Assembly: GCF_002086515.1 (NCBI RefSeq)
Contig: NZ_MVHH01000036.1
Location: 1 to 40,709 of the forward strand
Reading direction: 5' to 3'
From: Mycolicibacter arupensis
Lineage (GTDB): Bacteria > Actinomycetota > Actinomycetes > Mycobacteriales > Mycobacteriaceae
DNA length: 40,709 nt
A program made the position numbers and the translations under genes. Under the pieces are notes generated by a model. It was given only the letters and a program-made list of their open reading frames with translations, did no database searches and had not been told where the DNA came from. Numbering within the stretch: position 1 is the first letter of the stretch; the number at the start of each line of letters is the position of its first letter. Positions 25,581 through 33,214 of the stretch are shown here, piece by piece.

Positions 25581-26855
25581 TCACCGCTGCCGTGGGTCCG
25601 ACGTGGCGAACGTCCACTGGTAGACATCCAGATATCCCGAGCGGAAGCCCGCTTCGGAGTACGCCAGATAGAAGTTCCACATCCGGGAGAACACCTCATC
25701 GAAGCCCAGGGCCGCGACGGCGGCACCGTTGTCCTGGAAGCGTTCCCGCCACAGCTGCAGGGTGTCGGCATAGTGCGGGCGCAAAGAGCGCATGTCGACG
25801 GTACGCAGGCCCGTGTGATAGCCCGTGATGTCCATGATCGCCTGGGTGGAAGGCAGCAGACCGCCGGGAAAGATGTACTTCTGGATCCAGGTCAGCGTGT
25901 TTCGGCTGGCCAGCATCCGGTCATGCGGCATCGTGATCGCCTGAATCGCGACCCGGCCGCCCGGGGCGGTCAGGCGTTCCAGCGCCCGGAAGTACCCTGG
26001 CCAACCCCGATAGCCGACCGCCTCGATCATCTCCACCGAGAGCACGGCGTCGTAGCTGCCGGTGACCTCGCGGTAGTCCCGCAGCTCGATCTCGACCCGG
26101 TCGGCGAAGCCCGCGGCGGCCACCCGCTGCCGGGCGAGCAGCTGTTGCTGCCGTGACAGGGTCAGCGAACGCACGGATGCGCCGCGGGCCGCCGCGCGCA
26201 GGCAGAGCTCGCCCCACCCCGTGCCGATTTCCAGCACCCGGCTGCCCGGACCGACGGCCGCCGTGTCGAGCAGACGATCGATCTTGCGGCGCTGGGCGTC
26301 CGCGACGTCGTGCCAGGTTCCGGGGAGCTGATCGAACAGCGCGCTGGAGTACGTCATGGTCTCATCGAGGAACAACGCGAACAGCTCGTTGGACAGGTCG
26401 TAATGTGCCGACACGTTGCGGCGGGCGCGAGTGAGGGTGTTGCGTGACCGCGGTTGCCGGGCCAGCACCAGCGGCCGTAACCGCTGCAGAAACGCCGGGA
26501 CCAGCTCGCCCATCGAGCCGGCCAAGACACTGAGCAGCGCCACCAAGTCGGGCGAGTCCCACTCGCCGGCCATGTACGCCTCGCCGAAACCGATCAGTCC
26601 GGAGCCTCCGATGCGTCTGGCCATGCGATCTGGATCACGGATCACCAGCTCCGGGGCCGCAGCGTCGAGCGCCCCGTAGCTTTCGCCACCGGGATAGACC
26701 AGTCGGACCGGCAGGCGCCCCGCGGTACGTCGCAGCAACGCATGCACCACCGCGGCGGATACGGCTGCCCGCGGCCCCGAGGGCACGCGCGCCAACTGCG
26801 GCCACCGGTTCGGATCGACCCCGATCACCGGATGCAGGTCTGATGCGGTAGTCAT
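25581..26855 (-). CDS. ufaA1: Cyclopropane-fatty-acid synthase-like methyltransferase UfaA1
   Basis: A 424-residue SAM-dependent methyltransferase that acts on the double bond of membrane phospholipid acyl chains. NVSAHYDLSNELFALFLDE (about 148-166), the SAM site VLEIGTGWGE (207-216) and SVEMIEAVG are CFA-synthase signatures. The size matches Rv0447c, reported to methylate oleate toward tuberculostearate. In proteobacteria a related enzyme (UfaM) starts furan fatty acid synthesis. The ATG at 26855 overlaps the DUF1365 stop by four bases. It is part of the SigK operon with DUF1365 and the amine oxidase. The product here may be a cyclopropane, 10-methyl or furan fatty acid; sequence alone does not decide. 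Confidence 0.93.
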   Translation of the reverse strand: MTTASDLHPVIGVDPNRWPQLARVPSGPRAAVSAAVVHALLRRTAGRLPVRLVYPGGESYGALDAAAPELVIRDPDRMARRIGGSGLIGFGEAYMAGEWDSPDLVALLSVLAGSMGELVPAFLQRLRPLVLARQPRSRNTLTRARRNVSAHYDLSNELFALFLDETMTYSSALFDQLPGTWHDVADAQRRKIDRLLDTAAVGPGSRVLEIGTGWGELCLRAAARGASVRSLTLSRQQQLLARQRVAAAGFADRVEIELRDYREVTGSYDAVLSVEMIEAVGYRGWPGYFRALERLTAPGGRVAIQAITMPHDRMLASRNTLTWIQKYIFPGGLLPSTQAIMDITGYHTGLRTVDMRSLRPHYADTLQLWRERFQDNGAAVAALGFDEVFSRMWNFYLAYSEAGFRSGYLDVYQWTFATSDPRQR

Positions 26856-27550
26856 CGCTTCACCACCGGAAGCCCGCGCATCCACAACGTGATGCCTTGC
26901 AGGCGAATCCGCGCCGCAACCACGAGCGGCGCCAACGGCGCGACCAGTTGCATGCGGGCGACGCGACGGGGTGTGGCCGGGTATCCCGTACCGCGCATGC
27001 TCGCGTCGAACACCGGCTCCTCGGCGCGGTATAACGCGATGCTGATGTCCACGTCGGCACCGGGGCGCGGAGCCCGGACCCGATAGTGGCCGTCCACCGG
27101 ATTGAACGGCGAGACATAGAACTGCTTGGCCACCTGGACCGGCGTCTCGGCCGGCGGCAAGAGGTAGGCGTGGCGTTCACCGTAGGTGTTGTGCACTTCG
27201 GCGATCACGTGCTGCAGCTGCTCGTCACGGTCGTGGCACCAGAACAGGCTGATCGGATTGAACACGTAGCCCGCGACTCGCGCCTGCAGCAGGGCGTAGA
27301 TGCGGCCCGCGGGCGCGGGGGCGCCGCGTTGGGCGAGAAATCGCTCCACGCGCTGGCGCAGCGTGTCACCGCTGCTGCCCGCCAGGTGATCACTCGCGTC
27401 GAACACCGCGAACGGCCGCAACCACCGGGGCAACCGGGGTGGCTCATCGATGTCGACGTACCAGCTGTAGCTGGGGTAGGTGAACTGATGGAACACCGGA
27501 GTCCTTCTCCGGTGCGTGACCGTGGTGCGGTAGATCGCGGGGGTCAGCAT
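26852..27550 (-). CDS. DUF1365 family protein (Rv0448c-like)
   Basis: A 232-residue DUF1365 protein. The start AIYRTTVTHRRRTPVFHQFT, the middle NPISLFWCHD and the strong motif EVHNTYGERHAYLLP are diagnostic, as is KQFYVSPFNPVDGHY. The family is almost always next to an FAD amine oxidase and a cyclopropane-type methyltransferase, as here. Biochemical function is not settled; a part in the same fatty acid modification is inferred. ATG at 27550 overlaps the amine oxidase stop by seven bases, giving tight coupling. Confidence 0.92.
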   Translation of the reverse strand: MLTPAIYRTTVTHRRRTPVFHQFTYPSYSWYVDIDEPPRLPRWLRPFAVFDASDHLAGSSGDTLRQRVERFLAQRGAPAPAGRIYALLQARVAGYVFNPISLFWCHDRDEQLQHVIAEVHNTYGERHAYLLPPAETPVQVAKQFYVSPFNPVDGHYRVRAPRPGADVDISIALYRAEEPVFDASMRGTGYPATPRRVARMQLVAPLAPLVVAARIRLQGITLWMRGLPVVKR

Positions 27551-28848
27551 GCGCGCGCCTGGTCGCACGCGGTCGCCGGTGTCCAGTCCGCGCCCAGCCG
27601 CCACGCGGCCCGCACCCCGGAGGCGGCGCCGTCTTCGTGAAAGCCCCAGCCGTGGTAGGCGCCGGCAAACGCGATCCGGTCATCTCCGAGTTCGGGAAGC
27701 CGCCGTTGGGCAGCGACCGACTCCGCAGTGAACAGCGGGTGGTGGTACGTCATCTCGGACAGCACCGAGCGCGGGTCGATCAGGTCTGATCCGCCCAGGG
27801 TGACCAGGAAGCGCCGACGGGACTCGATCCGCATCAGCCGGCTCACGTCGTAGGTCACCAGCACCCCCGGGCGGTCCGGGGCGACTCGGTAGTTCCACGA
27901 CGCCCGGGCCCGCCGGTGGCGGGGCAGCATCGATTCGTCCGTATGCAGTTGGGCGTGGTTCGTCGAATAGGGCATGGCCCCGAGCACGGCACGTTCGCGG
28001 GCGGTGGGCCGATCGAGTAGGCGCAGGGCCTGGTCGGGGTGGACGGCCACCACCGCGGCGTCGAAATGCCGCTGCTGCGATCCCCGCGCGTCCACCAGCA
28101 CCCCGTCGGAGACGCGGCGCAGGGAGTGCACGGCAGCGTTGGTCAGAACCTCGTCAAGCCTCGCCGCGATGCGCTGCACGTAGTTGATCGAGCCACCGGT
28201 CACAGTGCGCCATTTCGGTGATCCGAACACCGACAGCATCCCGTGGTGCTCCAGAAACGTGAACAGGTAACGGGCGGGGTAGCTCAGCGCCTCGCCGGCG
28301 TGGCAGGACCACACGGCCGCCACCAGCGGTGCCATGAAGTTGGTCCTGAAGTGGGCGGAGAAGTTGTGCCGCCGCAGGAAGGCTTCGAGGGTCTCCAGGT
28401 CGTCGTTGTCCGGCTGCTGCAGCACCGCGTTGGCCGCGGAGTGGAAACGCCGGATCTCGCCCAGCATCAGCAGGTTGCGGGGATGCAGCGTCCGCGGCGA
28501 GGCGAACAGGCCGCCCAGCCCTCGTGCACCGGCGTATTCCAGGCCGGTGGCGTCGTTGCGCACCGACAGGGACATCTCGGTTTCGGTGCCGTGCACTCCG
28601 AGTTCTCCGAACAGCCGACACAGCGTCGGGTAGGTCCGATCGTTGTAGACCAGGAAAGCCGAGTCGACGGCGAGCCGCTGACCGTCGTCGCCCTCGACCA
28701 GGTGGGTGTGGGCATGACCGCCCAAACGAGAGTCGGCCTCAAAGAGCGTGACCCGGTTGCGGCGAGACAAGACGTAGGCCGCCGTCAGCCCGGCTATGCC
28801 GCTGCCGACTACGGCGATCGACCGCTGTTCCTGCGGTGCACTGTGCAT
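27544..28848 (-). CDS. FAD-dependent amine oxidase-like protein (Rv0449c-like)
   Basis: A 434-residue NAD(P)/FAD-binding oxidoreductase. The dinucleotide site SIAVVGSGIAGLTAAYVLSR is at 10-29, and LFEADSRLGGHAHTH follows. The C-terminal RIAFAGAYHGWGFHEDGAAS contacts FAD. It belongs to the desaturase-like group accompanying ufaA1/DUF1365 in actinobacteria and in proteobacterial photo-stress operons, where related flavoproteins desaturate methylated fatty acids. It is the first gene of the SigK operon. The ATG at 28848 is preceded by no ribosome site; instead CCGAAT sits seven bases upstream, consistent with a leaderless transcript. Confidence 0.92.
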   Translation of the reverse strand: MHSAPQEQRSIAVVGSGIAGLTAAYVLSRRNRVTLFEADSRLGGHAHTHLVEGDDGQRLAVDSAFLVYNDRTYPTLCRLFGELGVHGTETEMSLSVRNDATGLEYAGARGLGGLFASPRTLHPRNLLMLGEIRRFHSAANAVLQQPDNDDLETLEAFLRRHNFSAHFRTNFMAPLVAAVWSCHAGEALSYPARYLFTFLEHHGMLSVFGSPKWRTVTGGSINYVQRIAARLDEVLTNAAVHSLRRVSDGVLVDARGSQQRHFDAAVVAVHPDQALRLLDRPTARERAVLGAMPYSTNHAQLHTDESMLPRHRRARASWNYRVAPDRPGVLVTYDVSRLMRIESRRRFLVTLGGSDLIDPRSVLSEMTYHHPLFTAESVAAQRRLPELGDDRIAFAGAYHGWGFHEDGAASGVRAAWRLGADWTPATACDQARAC

Positions 28849-28855
28849 GGAAGTT

Positions 28856-28861
28856 ATTCGG
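28856..28861 (-). promoter_or_regulatory. Candidate SigK -10 element of the amine oxidase-rskA operon
   Basis: On the minus strand CCGAAT, then seven bases, then the ATG. CCGAAT is the reported SigK -10 hexamer, and transcription would start about at the A of the ATG. The best -35 match, TCATCC (28882-28887, consensus CCATCC), is 20 bases away, longer than usual, so this is not certain. Confidence 0.5.
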
Positions 28862-29056
28862 AGCCGCGCGGGTTGTGGTCGGGATGAGGCGACGGGCCGG
28901 TCGAAACCGGTTGCGCCGCCTGGTTCTGCCGGTAGCGTCGAGAGCTCACCCGGTGTTGGCCCGGCGCGCCCGGCCGGCACCCTGTTCGAGATGAAGGCAG
29001 ATGCATCCGCTGACACAGACAGACCGAAGCCGCGTGACCACATGGTGAGGCCGGCG

Positions 29057-29941
29057 ATGGGTAAGGCGGCGTCCCTGTCGCTGATCGGCGCGGCCTACGT
29101 GGTCGCGATCGGCGTCGCCGCCGCGTGGCTGGTATGGGGTCCCGGCACCGGGCGGCTCTGGCTCGATACGTTGATCGCCGACGTGTTGGCCACCGTGGTG
29201 GTCTTCGTCTTCAGCAGGTGCTTCGGCAACTCCAGCTTCTACGACGCCTATTGGAGCGTCATTCCGCCGCTGTTGGTGGCCTATTGGTGGTTGCAGTCCC
29301 GCCCTGATGTCGACACCGCGCGTTGCGTGTTGATCGCTGTGGTGGTGCTGCTGTGGGCGGTGCGGCTCACCGGAAACTGGGTGTGGAGCTTTCCCGGTAT
29401 GCACCATGAGGATTGGCGATATCCGCTGTTGCGCCAACGTGCGGGACGCTGGGAGTTCGCCGCGGACCTGTTCGCCATCCACCTGGTGCCCACTTTTCAG
29501 GTGTTCATCGGCCTGGTGCCGGTGTATGTCGCCGTGACACGGCCGGAACGGGGCCTGGTCTGGCTTTCGGTGCTGGCCTTCGCCATCGGCATCGCCGCCG
29601 TGCTGCTGGAACTGGTGGCGGACGTGCAATTGCACCGGTTCGTGCGCGATCGGGAGCCGGGCACTGCGATGGATCGCGGGATATGGGGGTGGTCGCGCCA
29701 CCCCAATTACTTCGGTGAGATCAGTTTCTGGTTTGCGTGCGCGCTGTTCGGCGTTGCTGCCGCTCCGGCTGCGGCCTGGTTGATGTTCTTCGGTGTGCTG
29801 GCGATGGTGGCGATGTTCTTGGGTGCCAGCATTCCGATGATGGAGGAGCGCAGCCTGCAGCGCCGGCCCGAATACCAGGATGTGATCGACCGCGTGCCGA
29901 GGCTGGTCCCCCGCCCACCACGTCGGGGCAGCGAACTTTAG
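29057..29941 (+). CDS. DUF1295 membrane protein, steroid 5-alpha-reductase-like (Rv0446c-like)
   Basis: A 294-residue polytopic protein with about seven hydrophobic segments. The C-terminal motif GIWGWSRHPNYFGE is the signature of DUF1295 and of steroid 5-alpha-reductase/ICMT-fold enzymes, which bind NADPH or SAM. The homolog Rv0446c lies inside the sigK operon of M. tuberculosis; here it is divergent from it, on the other side of the amine oxidase. I chose ATG at 29057, which has GGTGAGG six bases upstream; ATGs at 29042 and 28991 are alternatives adding a hydrophilic tail. It likely reduces a double bond of a lipid, by analogy. Confidence 0.9.
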   Translation: MGKAASLSLIGAAYVVAIGVAAAWLVWGPGTGRLWLDTLIADVLATVVVFVFSRCFGNSSFYDAYWSVIPPLLVAYWWLQSRPDVDTARCVLIAVVVLLWAVRLTGNWVWSFPGMHHEDWRYPLLRQRAGRWEFAADLFAIHLVPTFQVFIGLVPVYVAVTRPERGLVWLSVLAFAIGIAAVLLELVADVQLHRFVRDREPGTAMDRGIWGWSRHPNYFGEISFWFACALFGVAAAPAAAWLMFFGVLAMVAMFLGASIPMMEERSLQRRPEYQDVIDRVPRLVPRPPRRGSEL

Positions 29942-30012
29942 GTCATCGCGCTGAAGGCCTGGAACAACTCTCCAAAGTCCTCAACGAGTGCGGCCACCGA
30001 TCGCCGGCGCCC

Positions 30013-30459
30013 TCAGGTCTCCTGGTCGCCGAGGCGCCGCAGCTCCTTCCGAAGTCCGCGGACGCCGTCGTCGAGCAGCCGGGTCACGGCTAGGCGCAGC
30101 GAGGGCTCGATCCATTTCAGCCACCCCTGAAAGGCGAACCGCACCCGATAGGTGATCAGGCAGCCGGTCTGCCGCGCGGTGACGGTGATGGTGTCGCAGA
30201 CGACGACGGAGGAGTTCTCGCCGCGTAGGTCGATCGAATGGCCGGGCCGCAGCGCGGTGACGACATAGTCGATGGTGCTCACCCGCCCGGCGAAGCGGGA
30301 CGTGTTCTGGTAGCGGGTTCCCACCCCGCCATCTCCCGAGACGCGCACCGTCGTGATGGTCCCTGGATCCCACTGCTCGGTGGTGGTGAAATCGGCGAGG
30401 TAGGCAAAAGCCACATCCTGCGCGACGTCACTGCTCACCTCACGCTGCATGGTGATCAT
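30013..30459 (-). CDS. SRPBCC family protein (polyketide cyclase/START-like)
   Basis: A 148-residue helix-grip protein: MQREVSSDVAQDVAFAYLAD is the usual first strand and helix, with FTTTEQWDPGT next and SLRLAVTRLLDDGVRGLRKE as the long C-terminal helix. These bind hydrophobic ligands in a deep cavity and may carry or cyclise them. The ATG at 30459 has GGAGGA at good spacing. It is divergent from the epimerase fusion, which has its own SRPBCC domain, and lies between DUF1295 and that gene in the proposed photo-stress island. Ligand unknown. Confidence 0.88.
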   Translation of the reverse strand: MITMQREVSSDVAQDVAFAYLADFTTTEQWDPGTITTVRVSGDGGVGTRYQNTSRFAGRVSTIDYVVTALRPGHSIDLRGENSSVVVCDTITVTARQTGCLITYRVRFAFQGWLKWIEPSLRLAVTRLLDDGVRGLRKELRRLGDQET

Positions 30460-30573
30460 GACTGCTCCTCCGGCCTGACGTCGTGGCTGTGACAGTGATT
30501 CGTAGCCGCGGGCGCGGTGGTCGGTTTTCGCGGGAAGCTCGCCGACGCCTCTTGCGCAACCGAATTCGCCAAG

Positions 30574-30579
30574 TAGCGT
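30574..30579 (+). promoter_or_regulatory. -10 element for a leaderless transcript
   Basis: TAGCGT fits the mycobacterial TANNNT -10 and ends six bases before the ATG at 30586, so transcription should begin at or next to the start codon. The longer string GTAGCGTCGAG also occurs at 28932-28942 upstream of the DUF1295 gene. Confidence 0.45.
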
Positions 30580-30585
30580 CGAGGC

Positions 30586-31947
30586 ATGAGTGTGGACTTC
30601 TCCAGCACCGTTGCCGCTCCGCGCGCGGAGGTCTTCGCATGGCATGAGAGTCCGGGCGCGTTCACGCGGCTGAGTCCGCCGTGGCAGCCGATGCACCTGG
30701 TGAGCGAGGCCGATTCGCTGCGCGATGGGACAGCAGTACTGGCTCTTCCCGGTGGACTCCGGTGGGTCGCCGAACACCAGCCCGACGGCTACGACCCGCC
30801 CGCGCGATTCGTCGACGCGCTCGGCGGGCACGGGCTGGCATCACTTCCCACCCGCGCCACCCTCAGTTGGACGCACACCCACGAGTTCGAGGATCTGGGC
30901 GACGGTCGCACCCGGGTGATCGACCACGTGGACACCCCCATCCCTGGCGCCCTGCTGCGGCCGATGTTCGTCTACCGGCATCGCCAGCTCGCCGACGACT
31001 TGGCCGCGCATCAGCGTGCCGCCCAGGCAGGCCTGCAATCGCAGACCGTGGCGATCAGCGGCGCGACCGGGCTGGTCGGTTCGGCATTGGTGGCGTTCTT
31101 GAGCACCGGCGGTCACCGGGTGATCCGCCTGGTCCGCCATGCTGCACGCAATCCTGATGAGCGGCAGTGGAATCCCGATGACCCCGCCGACGACCTGTTG
31201 ACCGGAGTCGACGCGGTGATTCATCTGGCCGGGGCCTCGATCGCTGGGCGGTTCACCGCCGAGCACCGCCGCCAGATCCGCGACAGCAGAATCGGGCCCA
31301 CCCGCAAGCTCGCCGAGTTGGTCGCCGGCAACCCCGCGGGACCGCGCGTGCTGATCTGCGCGTCGGCGGTCGGCTATTACGGCTATGACCGCGGTGACGA
31401 CGTGCTGACCGAAGACGCCGAGCGCGGCGACGGTTTTCTGGCCGACGTCGTTGCGGACTGGGAGGACGCCCTGGCGCCGGCGGAACAGTCCGGGGCCCGG
31501 GTGGTGCGGGTGCGCACCGGCATCGTGCAGTCCCCGCGCGGTGGGACGTTGCGCCTGATGCGGCCCCTGTTCGCGGCGGGGCTCGGCGGCCGGCTCGGCA
31601 GCGGCCGGCAGTGGCTTCCGTGGATCGGCATCGACGACCTGATCGACATCTACCACCGAGCACTGTGGGACACCGCCCTTTCCGGACCGGTGAACGCGGT
31701 CGCCCCGAACCCCGCACGCAACGCCGACTACACCAAGGCGCTCGGTCGCGTGCTGCACCGACCGACCGCACTGCCGGTACCGGGTCTGGGACCGCGACTT
31801 TTGCTCGGTGCGCAAGGGGCTCGTGAACTGGCCTGTGCCAGCCAGCGCGCACTGCCAGGCCGTCTCAACGACGCCGGTCACCCATTCCGGATGCCCGAGC
31901 TCGAGCCCCTGCTGCGCCACCTGCTGGGGCGGTCGGCCCCGCAGTGA
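30586..31947 (+). CDS. SRPBCC-epimerase fusion, TIGR01777 (YfcH-like)
   Basis: A 453-residue two-domain protein. Residues 1-145 form an SRPBCC ligand-binding domain (MSVDFSSTVAAPRAEVFAWH). Residues 150-450 form an NAD(P)-dependent sugar-nucleotide-epimerase-like domain with GATGLVGSAL, the motif CASAVGYYG and the TIGR01777 signature QWLPWIGIDDLIDIYHRAL. E. coli YfcH has only the second domain. The function of the family is unsettled; it is frequently found in light-induced gene clusters with photolyase. The ATG has no good ribosome site but a -10 six bases upstream, suggesting leaderless expression. It converges with tspO. Confidence 0.92.
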   Translation: MSVDFSSTVAAPRAEVFAWHESPGAFTRLSPPWQPMHLVSEADSLRDGTAVLALPGGLRWVAEHQPDGYDPPARFVDALGGHGLASLPTRATLSWTHTHEFEDLGDGRTRVIDHVDTPIPGALLRPMFVYRHRQLADDLAAHQRAAQAGLQSQTVAISGATGLVGSALVAFLSTGGHRVIRLVRHAARNPDERQWNPDDPADDLLTGVDAVIHLAGASIAGRFTAEHRRQIRDSRIGPTRKLAELVAGNPAGPRVLICASAVGYYGYDRGDDVLTEDAERGDGFLADVVADWEDALAPAEQSGARVVRVRTGIVQSPRGGTLRLMRPLFAAGLGGRLGSGRQWLPWIGIDDLIDIYHRALWDTALSGPVNAVAPNPARNADYTKALGRVLHRPTALPVPGLGPRLLLGAQGARELACASQRALPGRLNDAGHPFRMPELEPLLRHLLGRSAPQ

Positions 31948-31951
31948 GTCT

Positions 31952-32440
31952 CTAGCGGCGGCGATTCAGTACCGCGATGTGTCCGCACAGCACGGTGGCG
32001 AAGCTGACCCACAGCGGGTACAGCACCAGGGGCAGCGCCCGTGCGCCCCGAACGGCAACGGCCCGGCGCGCCAGATCGGCACTGCTGGTCGCCAGCGCAA
32101 CGCTGACGGCAGTGGCGGGCCCCAGGCGGCGGCGATTGAAGAACAGCCACGACCAGCCCGCGTTCAGAACGAGGTTGAGCAGTAGCGCCGCGATGTAGGA
32201 CCGTCGCTGCGCAACGTCTCCGCGTTCGGCGAGCTCATCGATGGTGTCTGCCGAGACCGCCGCGATGTCGGCGTAAAGCGCTGGCCACACGATCGGAAAG
32301 GCTTGTCGCGGTGGCTGATATGCGGGCTTGGCAAGGTCTTCGTACCAGTCGGATTGGACCGCTGGGGTAGTGGCGATGCTTCCCGTGACAGCCGCCGCGG
32401 TGACGGCGGCGCCGGTGCCGAGCAGGGTTGAGATGCGCAC
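31952..32440 (-). CDS. tspO: TspO/MBR-family membrane protein
   Basis: A 162-residue five-helix protein of the translocator/benzodiazepine receptor family. KPAYQPPRQAFPIVWPALY is the conserved first loop, and NLVLNAGWSWLFFNRR the signature in the third helix. TspO binds and in light degrades porphyrins and regulates oxidative stress responses. It starts with GTG behind AAGGAG, 15 bases after the stop of the SOUL haem-binding gene, so both porphyrin-related proteins come from one message. Confidence 0.92.
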   Translation of the reverse strand: MRISTLLGTGAAVTAAAVTGSIATTPAVQSDWYEDLAKPAYQPPRQAFPIVWPALYADIAAVSADTIDELAERGDVAQRRSYIAALLLNLVLNAGWSWLFFNRRRLGPATAVSVALATSSADLARRAVAVRGARALPLVLYPLWVSFATVLCGHIAVLNRRR

Positions 32441-32455
32441 GTGACTCCTTGTTGA

Positions 32456-33097
32456 TCAGTCGTTCTGCGTGACAGTTACCGCAATCTCGTTGCGGCGAAA
32501 CATCGGGAGAGTCCAGGGCGGATCGTAGAACCACGCCTGCGGTATGCCGACGGGTTCGCAGTGCAGGTCTTTGAGGGCATTCAGCAGCGTCGCGGTGTGC
32601 CGCTCAACCGCACGACGACCACGGTCACCGGAGAAGGTGTGCACCGCGACGGTCTCCGCCGGTACCCGCACCAATTTCACTAGGGCGTTGTCGGGCTCGG
32701 GCAAAGACTCCAGGTCGACGCCGGTCGGCATGAAGAAGCGAATCACCCATTGGCCCGGGGCGCCGGATTGCTGGGCGACGGGCGCGGTCATCGAGATCTT
32801 CTCTCCCGTCGGAGCCGCGGGGTCCTGGGCGACGGGGGCCGTCATCGCGATCTTGGTCCGCGAGTGATTGCCGCCGAAGATGTAGCCGGCCAGGCGCCGA
32901 AAGCCCGTGCTGCGCGCCCTCTCCTCGTCGCCGTCGACCACGGTTTCCGCCGCGACGCGCTCGGCATAGCGGCGGATCTGCACATCGGGTGTGCGTCGTT
33001 GCACGGTGAAGGGAGGTTCTTCGGTTCCGTTGCGGACGCCGACCACCGATCCGACTCCCGCAAGGGCGGCACCTGCCGCCGAGAGGATTCCGCTCAT
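32456..33097 (-). CDS. SOUL/HEBP haem-binding family protein
   Basis: A 213-residue SOUL protein. PDVQIRRYAERVAAETVV is the first strand pair. The repeated motif KIAMTAPVAQ and KISMTAPVAQ is diagnostic, and the end carries the IPQAWFYDPPWTLPMFRRNE segment. The N-terminal 20 residues form a weak hydrophobic stretch (AAGAALAGVGSVVGV) that may anchor it in the membrane. The family binds haem or porphyrin. ATG at 33097 has GGAGGG upstream. Its promoter region contains two copies of a 15-bp inverted repeat (33184-33214), likely the operator of the MarR protein encoded nearby. It is followed directly by tspO. Confidence 0.93.
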   Translation of the reverse strand: MSGILSAAGAALAGVGSVVGVRNGTEEPPFTVQRRTPDVQIRRYAERVAAETVVDGDEERARSTGFRRLAGYIFGGNHSRTKIAMTAPVAQDPAAPTGEKISMTAPVAQQSGAPGQWVIRFFMPTGVDLESLPEPDNALVKLVRVPAETVAVHTFSGDRGRRAVERHTATLLNALKDLHCEPVGIPQAWFYDPPWTLPMFRRNEIAVTVTQND

Positions 33098-33183
33098 GCT
33101 TGCCCTCCGCTTCTGCCATGGCGCACAGCGGCCAGCCGCGTGCGGTCGGTAGAACATCGACTGTAGTCCGACCGGGCAACTCT

Positions 33184-33198
33184 ATTCAATTACTGAAT
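33184..33198. promoter_or_regulatory. Inverted repeat box A, likely MarR operator
   Basis: ATTCA, ATTAC, TGAAT: five-base arms around five bases. It is strongly AT-rich in GC-rich surroundings. It is 87-101 bases upstream of the SOUL ATG and overlaps a possible -10 (TAGAGT, 33179-33184 on the minus strand), so a bound protein would repress. Confidence 0.7.
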
Positions 33199-33199
33199 C

Positions 33200-33214
33200 A
33201 TTCAATTTATGAAT
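33200..33214. promoter_or_regulatory. Inverted repeat box B, likely MarR operator
   Basis: ATTCA, ATTTA, TGAAT: differs from box A only in two spacer bases and is separated from it by one base, giving a 16-bp period. It overlaps the last codons and the stop of the photolyase gene. Confidence 0.7.
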
